Below, piece by piece: positions 32,248 to 40,434 of a stretch of 40,434 bases of DNA. The stretch comes from Pleurotus ostreatus/Saccharomyces cerevisiae fusant (Eukaryota; Opisthokonta). The DNA is taken from contig JAMQCK010000196.1 of assembly GCA_024196135.1 (NCBI GenBank), positions 1 to 40,434 of the forward strand. The letters run 5' to 3'. The position numbers were made by a program, and so were the translations under genes. Every line of letters starts with the position of its first letter. Position 1 is the stretch's first letter. The notes under the pieces were generated by a model that did no database searches, was not told where the DNA came from, and was given only the letters and a program-made list of their open reading frames with translations.

Positions 32248-33550
32248 ATGGTCGCTGCACCCAACTCCCCGATCACCACCGCGAAGCCGGCCGCGGTCGA
32301 CTACGACAACCTTGCGGGCTCGCTGAGCGCGTACAAGCACGTCGACCTCACGCCGCACATTGGGACGAAGTTCCCCGATCACAACGTGCAGCTCTCGCAG
32401 ATCCTGAAGGCGCCGAACGCCGATGAGCAGCTGCGCGACCTCGCCGTGCTCGTCGCGCACCGCGGCGTCGTGTTCTTCTCGAACCAGGACATCACGATTG
32501 AGGAGCAGAAGGTGCTCGGGCAGAAGCTGGGCGAGCTCACCGGCAAGCCCAGCACGTCGAAGCTGCACCTGCACCCGATCAGCGAGGTGAAGAGCGAGCT
32601 GGGCGCGGAGGTGTCGGTGATCGACTCGAAGATGTGAGTGGGGGGCGCGGTCCGTGATCGAGAGGGGGATGCTGATCGGTATGATAGGGGCATCGCGCGC
32701 GCTGGGCTCAGGCAGGAGAAGGAGCGCGCGAGCAAGGGCTGGCACGCAGACATCACCTTCGAGAACATCCCCTCCGACTACGCCGTGCGTACTCCTAAGC
32801 TTCGAGGGTACACCCGACCTCTAACCACCCATTCAGATCCTGAAGATGCACACCCTTCCCAAGGTCGGCGGCGATACCCTGTGGGCGAGGTACGGCCTCA
32901 TTCCCCCCAAACCTTGATACCCCGCTCACATGCCTTGCAGCGCATACGAAGCGTACGACCGCCTCTCCCCCGCCTATCGCAAGTTCCTTGAGGGCTTGAC
33001 CGCTGTCCACAATGCGGACTTCTTTAATGAGGTGCGCGTGACTTCGCTATCATGCACGCGTCGTATACTGATTGATACAATAGTACGCCCGTGTCCATGG
33101 TCTCCCCATCAACGAGCTGCGCGGTGCGCCCGAGAACAAGGGCTCCGACCTTACCGCCATTCATCCCGTCATCCGCACGAACCCCGTCACCGGCTTCAAG
33201 GGCTTGTTCGTGAACCCGAAGTACGTTATTTCCACCCTCCCCCGCACACAGTACTTACTCCCCCTCTCAGCTTCACCAAGCGCATCGTCGAGCTCGGCCT
33301 CGATGAGTCCGACGACGTACTCGCTTTCCTTGCCCGCCACGTCTCCGAGAACCACGACCTGCAGGTGCGCTACACCTGGTCGCTCAACGACCTCGCGATC
33401 TGGGACAACCGCTCGACGTTCCACACCGCGACGAACGACTACAACAACGACGACAAGCGGCAGGGGAACCGTGTCGTCAGCCTCGGCGAGCGCCCGTTCT
33501 TCGACCCGGAGAGCAAGTCGCGAAGGGAGGCGTTGGGGATCACGTGGTAA
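32248..33550 (+). CDS. TauD-type Fe(II)/2-oxoglutarate dioxygenase
   Basis: Six predicted exons (32248-32633, 32688-32784, 32837-32889, 32941-33031, 33084-33220, 33271-33550) give 347 residues. Members oxidise small substrates such as taurine, alkyl sulfates or other acids, using Fe(II) and 2-oxoglutarate; the substrate here is not predictable. The facial triad is visible: His148 and Asp150 in WHADITFE, and His306 in DNRSTFHTATND. Arg322 in GNRVVSLGERPF is the expected 2-oxoglutarate-binding arginine. Other family signs are VLVAHRGVVFFSNQDI and KVGGDTLWASAYEAYDRLS. The start was chosen at the ATG in frame after the TATA box; longer frames upstream lack an ATG in frame. No signal peptide, so probably cytosolic. 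Confidence 0.9.
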
Positions 33551-35052
33551 ACGGACATTGAGATTGCATTCCAAGGCGCTTGAGGCGGAGGGCTGCACCG
33601 AAGCAGGCTGCAAAAGAGATTGGGCGAGAAGGAGGATGGATGGAGTGTATCACTATTATTATTGGCTTGCATCACGACCTGTATTATGCTCTGGAAGAAT
33701 CGGATTTCATGTTATCATGATTCGCTGTGCTGGTTGTAAGCAAGCTCTTGAGGTATAGAAACATGGCCAGTTCGATTGGGCCGGCCGTTGCCGTGAACAG
33801 TGAAATGGGAAGTTGACAGGCATGTGATTTGCACGTGCAATGTTGAACTTCGTCTTGTCCCGACATTCAGGAACCTCTTCCCGATTTCCTTGCCTTCTTT
33901 GTGCGTTCTCTGACTGATTGGCGGGCCTTTCTCTCACGGAATGTCAAGAAGGTCCTCCTGATGGACGTCTGTTTAATGAAGGGACGGTGTCGAAGTCAAG
34001 GTTGCGCTATGCGAAGGCTGAGTTGCGCAATTTTCCTTTTTGGGCTCGACAGGGTGCCAAGGTCCTTATTCGACCCACCGCCGACCACCACTGACGGAGG
34101 TTCATGGCGTCGACTGAGGCCTGGAAGGGACGACGGGGGATGGGATTGACAGAACGGTTATATCAGAGTCACGCAATACGCCCGCGCCCTTGGTGGCGTT
34201 GATAGGTGTTTGGATTTTCGGTGGGCTGGGGTTGGTGCGCTGCTACTTGTTTGCACTGTGATCTGCGACCTGTAGCACGGATAGACGCCCTTGATTTTCC
34301 CAAGCGAACTCCCGCTACATGATCTACTGATAGAAGTCTACCCAGAGAGGTCGCAGGCGACGAAGCGAGGACTCGCAGACATCGGCGGAGCCACCAAACT
34401 CGGAGTCACCTTCGCAGAGTACCGAGGGACAGCTGAAAGGTAAATCGGGGACTCCGGAGGCCCGCCCGCAAGCACTTGCGCGGTGCGGTGCTGATCGACG
34501 CGGGCGACGATTTGCAGATGATTTTCGGCGGCGGATGCATATCGAGGCGCACCAGATGTGTCCAGCGCGCGGAAGTATCGCGGAGGGCGGGCCTGCGAGA
34601 CACGGGAGTCGTACCATGAGGCTCAGCCCTGCTCAGCCTCGACCCCGAAAACAAATCCTTCCATACGGGGGACTTGCCAAACGAGGCAGAATGCGACGGA
34701 GCGGTGGCGCCATCGGCCCTGTTGTCGTGCGCCATCCCGTTAGCGTCGTACGCCATTCCGTCCGAGGGTACGCCATCGCGCCCCTCGATGAGCACATCCG
34801 CTTCCCACCTCGCCGCGCCTTGTTCACGCGGGACTGGCGCTGCGCCGGGCCTGAGCAGCGGTTTTGTATGGGCCTGTGTGCGGCTGGCTGCGATGGCGTG
34901 GGACTGGCGCGCGGGCGGCAGCTGACGATGATTGCATCTGGATCGGCTGGCGCCAAACCATTTGCAATGCGTTCCTTGGACTATCGCGCATATATGGGGT
35001 GGGGCAGCGCCGGGAGGCCTTCCCCCCTTCCGCCCAGACGACGACGATCACG
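33551..35052. other. Long intergenic interval, no firm gene
   Basis: Nothing was recognised over most of it. A minus-strand frame near 34406-34795 has an ATG-started portion (MAYDANGMAHDNRADG onward, about 115 codons) of protein-like composition, but no family or paralog supports it. Three CGCCATYCCGT-type words occur near 34735-34785. A GCATATATGG box near 34988 may serve the permease gene that starts at 35053. Confidence 0.35.
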
Positions 35053-37584
35053 ATGAAGTACGACGAGGAAAGACCGAAGGACGCGCAGAGCTTCAAGGGC
35101 GTGGACGAGTACTCGGAGGGGACGGAGAGCCTGGGGGACGTCGGCGAGCAGATCGCGCAGGAGCAGGAGCACCACATCAAGTACAGGACGTGCTCATGGC
35201 AGAAGGTGCGTCGGCGTCCTCCCAGACGATGTTAAAGATGCTAATGGGTTCCCCCTCACAGACGGCAGCGTTGTTGTTCTCAGAGTACATCTGTCTCGCC
35301 ATCCTCTCCTTCCCGTGGTCGTACTCGATCCTCGGCATAGTGCCGGGCATCCTCGTCACCCTCGGTGTCGCCGCCACTGCGCTGTATACCTCCCTCAACC
35401 TCTGGAAGTACTGCCTCGTGCACCCCGAGGTCCGCGACATCGTCGACATCGGCCAGCGCTTGTTCGGCGGCTCGCAGCTCGCGTACAACATCTGGTCCCT
35501 GTTCTTCCTCCTCAACAACACGTTCATCCAGGGTGCGTGCGCATACATGCCCCCTCTTCCCCTATCGTGCATACATGCATCCCGTCGCGTATACAGGCTC
35601 CTCGTCGCCCACATGCCCCTCCCTCGACGCCCGCATATACCCCCATTGTGTGCCTTTTATCTCATCTTCAATGCTAACCACCCCTCCAGCTCTCCACGTT
35701 CTCGTCGGCGCAAAGCTGCTCAACACGCTGTCTAACTCGGCAGCGTGCACCGTCGCCTTCGCGGTCGTGAGCGCAGTGATATGCTTCTTCATCTCGCTGC
35801 CGCGCACGTTGAGCCAGTTGTCGGGGATGGCGGTATTCTCGGCGGTGAGCAGCGCTTTCTCTCTCGTTATCACCGTCATGCTCGTTGTCCGCATCGCACC
35901 TATTGTGCTTTCTCTCGTTATCATCGTTTAGCTCGGTATCGACCTCGCGCTCGTTCATCTCCACGCGCGCGCGTCCACCCTTCCCCCGTGATGATGCGCC
36001 GCCACCCTTAGCACCCCGCACTAGCCAATGCATTCAGTTCTTATCGCCCATACTCATTCACACCCTCCCCAGATCACCATGGGCATCGCCGTCCTCCTCG
36101 CGATCATCTTCGCCGGGATCGAGGACAAGCCCTTCGGATATACGCCAGGGCTTGGCGAGCCGAAGGCCACCCTTTTCCCAGTCAAGGGGACGACGTTTGT
36201 GCAGGGTGAGTGTCTGTGATCTTGCGCGCATATATTCGCACTCAACTCACAAACCTCTCAGGGATGTCCGCCTTCCTGAACATTACCTACACCTTCGTCG
36301 GGCAGGCGACTATTCCGTCGGTGGGTATATGGGTGTTATATCGAGGAAGTCAACGGCTAACGCGACTCAACTAGTTCATCGCCGAGATGAAGAACCCCAA
36401 GGATTTCTGGAAGGCCATCTGGGCGGTTACAATCGCTGAGATGATCGTCTTCTCCTTGTGCGGGTCGTTGGTTTACCATTGGGTCGGTGAGTGAACAGTG
36501 GCTTTGTTTGCATGGATGATGCGATACTCAATTCGGTGAATAGGCAACCAGTACATCACCTCCCCCGTCGTCGGCTCCTTGACGGACACGTACAAGAAGG
36601 TCGCGTTCTCGTTCGCGATTCCGACGATCTATTTCTTAGGCGCGCTGTACTCCGTGAGTTTCGTTTTTCCCTCGTGTTCCTCTCCTTCCCCCTCTACTCC
36701 CCTGTGGGCATCCCTCTCATCTCCCCTGTGGGCGTCCGTCCCATCTCCCCCTTGCCCCTTCCCCCCACACCCTCTTCCTTTCTCCTCACTCACGCCATCA
36801 CCACTCACCCTATAGCCCATTCCATCGCACCAAGACTAACAACCCCCCAGTCCGTCTCCTCCCGCTTCATCTTCTTCCGCGTCTTCCGCAACTCGGAGCA
36901 CCGGCACTCGAACACGCTCGTCGGCTGGGGCTCGTGGGTCGCGATCGTCGCCGTGTCGTGGGTGATCGCGTTCCTCATCGCGGAGGTCATCCCGTTCTTC
37001 TCGGATATGCTCAGCTTGATGTGCAGTCTGTTTGATGGGTGGTTTGGGTGAGTGGGCGCTGGTCCTTTAATCTTATTCGGTGACGGGCAAGGTGTGGCGT
37101 GGACGGTGGATGGCAGTGGACGGTGGTTGTCGAGGGTGCAGCGACCAGCATGGGCCCGTTCGAAACAAGAGCTTTCGCTGACACCCTTCCTAGCTTCATC
37201 TTCTGGGCCCTCGCGTACTTCACCTTGCACCCGGGTGCGAAGAAGTGGGATGGACCGATAAAGAGCATCGAGTCGATCATCAACTATGGGTTGATATTGA
37301 TAGGCGTGTATATCATCGGGGCGGGGACGTATGTGAGTATTCTGTTCATACCTTCGCGTTCGACGAGCGGCATCGCTTTGTACGTCCTGCGAGCCGGTAG
37401 ACCGTGCGTCCTGCGGGTCGGTGTGTCCTACGGCACGGTGCATGCGCACGCGCTCCATCTTCACATCTGTTGAAGTTTACACCTGCTAACGCACACCCTC
37501 CAGACATCTGTCCAGTCGATCATCGACTCATATCACGCCTCATTATACGGCTCCGTGTTCACCTGCGCGAGCAATGCAGCATAG
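35053..37584 (+). CDS. Amino acid permease, AAAP family
   Basis: Ten predicted exons (35053-35205, 35262-35532, 35690-35844, 36073-36205, 36262-36320, 36375-36486, 36544-36653, 36851-37047, 37194-37332, 37504-37584) join in frame to 469 residues. After a charged cytosolic N-terminus (about 50 residues), some 11 hydrophobic segments follow, starting ALLFSEYICLAILSFPWSYS. Family-like features are IVPGILVTLGVAATALYTS, MSAFLNITYTFVGQATIPSF with IAEMKNPKDFWKA (typical of fungal AAAP permeases such as the neutral/aromatic amino acid transporters), and YHWVGNQYITSP. It should import amino acids with protons across the plasma or vacuolar membrane; the substrate is not predictable. Introns 3 and 7 (about 228 and 197 nt) are long; intron 7 has a duplicated CATCTCCCCTGTGGGC word. 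Confidence 0.88.
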
Positions 37585-38116
37585 TCGGCGTGCTTGTTCG
37601 TGGGTTGTACCCTTTTTACGGCAGCCACTACTCCAAGCCACCCCTCCAAGCCGTCATGTGGGTGATGGCGAGTGTAGAGTGACGAGTGTACGATGTACCG
37701 CTGCCTCCGCGAGGATATGCGGCGTATGTCGTCCATAACACCCACCGCGACGCAGCACAAAAGCTCAGTATTTATCTTACCATATTTATATACAGTAGTG
37801 GATTGGGGAGGTGGCCTCCAATGGCGGGGGAGGCTTGTAATGCAATGTCCAGTCGCCGATGCAATGAAGCATGACATGGACAATCGGTGTGACCCCTTGA
37901 CCTCTCAGCGGGAGGAAAGTCGGTGCGGTCGCCAGAGATCACGAAAGGGCCTCTCGGAAGTCGAAGCCTCGCGGCACACACACATAGCTAGAGCAATGGA
38001 CAGGAGAAGAAATGCATTCCACCATACATACAAGCATTCACATAGGATATAGGGCAATGATATCGCACATGGGTGTCGCTCCCCGCCTGCCTAACTCCCA
38101 CCAGTACCTGCTCCTC
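37585..38116. other. Convergent 3' intergenic region
   Basis: This lies between the 3' ends of the permease gene (+) and the nucleoporin gene (-) and presumably holds both 3' UTRs. No gene or clear repeat was recognised. Confidence 0.45.
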
Positions 38117-39666
38117 CTACCAAAACCTCCTCGGCGCCGCTGACCCAGGTTGCGCGCCGAACGGCGTCGCAGGGGCCGTGGACGAGGCCGCGAAGGGTGT
38201 CGCTGGCGCCGTCGGCGTGGCAGCGAAAGGTGTCGCGGGCGCCGTCGGGGTTGAGGCGAAGGGCGTCGCGGGTGGTCCGGCGGCGAAGGAGGAGGCTGCT
38301 GGGCCACCCAAGGCCGGTGGTGCTCCTAGGGCTGATGGTCCTCCCAAAGCTGATGGTCCTCCTGCGCCAAACGTTGGCGGTGTAGCACTCGCCGAGAACA
38401 TACCCCCAGACGGGGCGGGCGACATGGACATCCCCACTGGGCTGGGTGCGGCGGGTGCTCCGAAGAGACCAGGGATGGCTGGCGCACCGGGAGCGCCTGG
38501 TGCCGCTGGCCCACCGAAGGCACCCCCCAGGCCAGGCACTGCTGGCGCACCGGGGGCAGCTCCGCCTGGCGACATGAATCCAGGCGCGGCAGCGGCGGGG
38601 TTGGCGCCGTAGGACGCGAAGATCTCCTTTGAGGTGAGCTCGCGACCATGCTTGAGGTACTCGTAGCGGAGTTCCTGTGAGGGGAGTGTCAGCGTTAGGG
38701 TCATGTGAATGCGTTCTAGAATGTACGAAATCTGGACGTGCGACGAAGGAAACAATCCTCACCTCAAAACTATGCCCTTCATACTCCGGCTTCGCGTTGA
38801 TGCTCTGGTATTGGTCGTCTCTGGACGATGTGCTCGCTGTGCCGCCGTAGCCCGATATCGGTGGGCGCGATGTCGATGTCGATGAGGACGAGGTTGATGA
38901 AGTCGACGCCTCGACGACGCCGAAGGGGCTCATCTTCACCGGTGTTGGCGGTTCTTTGTGGCCGCGGAGGTAGGCGTAGTAGCGAAGTTCCTGGAGTATA
39001 TTAGTTGATGTGAAGCAAGTTGGCGTTAGTATCGATGAAAGAGGTGAACAAGGCACCCCAAAACGGGAACAAGCCATTCCGAAACGGGAACAAGACGGAC
39101 AACGACGAAGAAGAAGGACAAACGAATAGGCAGGCTGACTTACCTCAGGCGAGAACTTGACATACGACGGATGACAGCAGATAGACTGATACTTCACGCG
39201 CTCATTCGTGTCTTCATAGACCAGAAACTCCTGCGCAGGCGGCAGCTTCGCGGGATCAGTGTACACTTCTTGCGGCGCGGGCGGCGCCTCAATGGCACCA
39301 GTGGATCTATCAAAGGTCACGTTGTATCAAGACACATTATCAGGATACCTACTCGTCTATCAGTACGCCCTGAAAGAGCGGTGGCAAGCCCAACGTCGCG
39401 CGGGTCGGTGCGTCCGGGGGCTGCTCGGGGACCGGTGGGGGTGGCTTCCCCGTCGTCGTGTATGCTTTCAAGTAGTCTTGTACACGGAGTTCCTAGCGGT
39501 GTGTCAATCTCCTAAATTGTGAATATAGTTTGCCACTCCGTGGCTGTGGCACCTCAAAGCTCGACTCTGGTTGGCCTGGAACAACGTTGATGCTCATAAA
39601 GGTGACCTTCCCGCGGGAGGACGACGCAGTACTGCGCGTGCTGCTGAAGAGGCCGCTGAAAGACAT
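38117..39666 (-). CDS. Nup98/Nup116-like nucleoporin with three EELR motifs
   Basis: Five predicted exons on the minus strand (39666-39553, 39492-39353, 39306-39144, 38990-38763, 38674-38117) give 400 residues. Three times the protein carries SI(N/C)xxPxYxxxS(F/P)EELR followed by Y: residues 25-45 (SINVVPG.. SFEELRVQDY), 126-144 (SICCHPSYVKFSPEELRYY) and 202-220 (SINAKPEYEGHSFEELRYEY). This resembles the core of the Gle2-binding (GLEBS) region of Nup98/Nup116. The C-terminal 180 residues are Ala/Pro/Gly-rich with a few FG, including GLFG, and TPFA-type repeats, as in pore-lining nucleoporins. It lacks the C-terminal autoproteolytic domain of Nup98 and ends in RRFW. The role in mRNA export through Gle2/Rae1 is inference. 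Confidence 0.6.
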
Positions 39667-39856
39667 GATTTCTGGGTAAATGTATCTGTTAGAGTTAGTA
39701 TTGAGGCGCGTCGCGCAAAGCGCTATGGTGGTCAAAGTCAAACACGGGAGGTCACACTGGCACGTGGGGTGACGATTCCCACACCGGCAATCTTGGTTGC
39801 AAACAAGGACAAACTAGCACCCACTTGTCCCCAACGGTCATTGTTGTGTTTTCACG
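39667..39856. promoter_or_regulatory. Divergent promoter region
   Basis: This short AT-richer interval lies between the nucleoporin start (minus strand, 39666) and the proposed start of the Rieske gene (plus strand, 39857). No specific box was recognised. Confidence 0.3.
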
Positions 39857-40434
39857 ATGGTGGAAATGCTACTGTGAGGATATATTGGCATGATTTTGAA
39901 TATGAAATACTGATAAAGCTACTCTACTGACATAGCGTAGCGCCTCTGTCGCAATTGTTGACCCATACGCGATTTTTCGTCACTCTTCGATCTGCCGAGG
40001 GCGCCTACCACTCTCTGATTCTATTCAGATTAGCGTCCGAAGTCGAGCCCTGGAGCTCTGACTTGACCTTGGAATCTGCTGCCGCTTGTGGCAGTAGACA
40101 GGATGGGACACCGTCCAAGTCTCGACAGATCTATGTTATGGAGGCCAGCTGCCCACATTTGGGCGCCGACATGTCCCATGCGGACATCGAAGAGTACGGC
40201 GACGAGGACGAGGATCCGACCATTGTCGCTGTGTGCCCATGGCATAGGTGAGCGACCATACACCTGAATCATATGCAGTTGCACGTTCGACCGCTAAGTC
40301 GTTCCGCAGATATGACTTCGACCTGCGCACGGGGAAGAGCGAAACAGGGATGCATACGTGTACATACGCAGTCGATATACGCTCAGAGCACGATATCGAG
40401 AACGTGTACATGGAAACGCCATCCGGCGGCACTG
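39857..40434 (+). CDS. Rieske [2Fe-2S] protein, 5' part only
   Basis: The fragment contains CPHLGADMSHA and CPWHRYDFDL, the CxH and CxxH cluster ligands of a Rieske iron-sulfur domain, about 35 residues apart. Likely exons are 40029-40247 and 40310 to the window edge, joined in frame after a 62-nt intron (CATAG|GTGAGC to CCGCAG|ATATG). A first exon 39857-39873 (ATG GTG GAA ATG...) with a 155-nt intron keeps the phase, but this start is tentative. The reading continues to the edge (DIENVYMETPSGG). Small fungal Rieske proteins of this kind may serve as redox proteins, and some are fused to a second domain; nothing downstream is visible here. Confidence 0.65.

Noticed and set aside
33161..33613. 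Minus-strand gene overlapping the dioxygenase
   Set aside because: Its Val/Arg-rich composition is the antisense reading of the conserved TauD C-terminal exon.
34406..34795. Minus-strand protein-coding gene
   Set aside because: The frame looks somewhat protein-like but has no recognised motif, paralog or splice evidence, so it was only noted in the intergenic entry.

Overview
This window is nuclear DNA of a filamentous basidiomycete, probably an Agaricomycete of wood-decay type. The sequence is GC-rich. Almost every recognisable gene is split by many 46-65 nt introns with GTRNGT donors and YAG acceptors. The gene content also fits: a CYP505/BM3-like P450, a fungal TauD dioxygenase, F-box-type families, an AAAP permease and a Nup98-like nucleoporin. 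Splice forms were assembled by eye from reading-frame continuity, family motifs and comparison of paralogs, so exon coordinates are predictions.

Left part (1-20.4 kb) is the least ordinary. A seven-exon F-box-like gene with two CxxC pairs (2.3-3.7 kb, +) has a full-length paralog at 17.0-18.3 kb on the minus strand, with the same exon number and intron phases. Beside the first copy is a decayed gene (4.4-5.3 kb, +). It resembles the intact uncharacterised gene at 15.0-16.0 kb (-), which lies beside the second copy. Next to each pair is a locus of imperfect tandem units (5.9-6.7 kb and 18.6-19.6 kb) with related upstream DNA (to about 7.4 and 20.4 kb). The simplest reading is a segmental duplication in which the two-gene block of one copy has been inverted. 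Between the copies lie a membrane-anchored, very acidic Ala/Pro/Glu-rich protein (8.2-12.1 kb, -) and, head to head with it, an RNase III-like gene (12.2-13.5 kb, +) with a degenerate signature.

Middle (21-27 kb): a gene for signal peptidase complex subunit 1 (-) with an apparent one-base frame problem near its 3' end. It is divergent from a 1343-residue disordered protein made of at least six different tandem-repeat families.

Right part (27.5-40.4 kb): an 18-exon P450 that matches the heme domain of the BM3/CYP505 fusion enzymes but stops where the reductase should begin; a Fe(II)/2-oxoglutarate TauD-type dioxygenase; a ten-exon amino acid permease; a small Nup98/Nup116-like nucleoporin with three copies of a SIN..P..SFEELR motif, each split by an intron at the same place; and the 5' part of a Rieske protein running off the window. 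These right-hand genes look like ordinary independent loci. No rRNA, complete tRNA, transposon or CRISPR was recognised.
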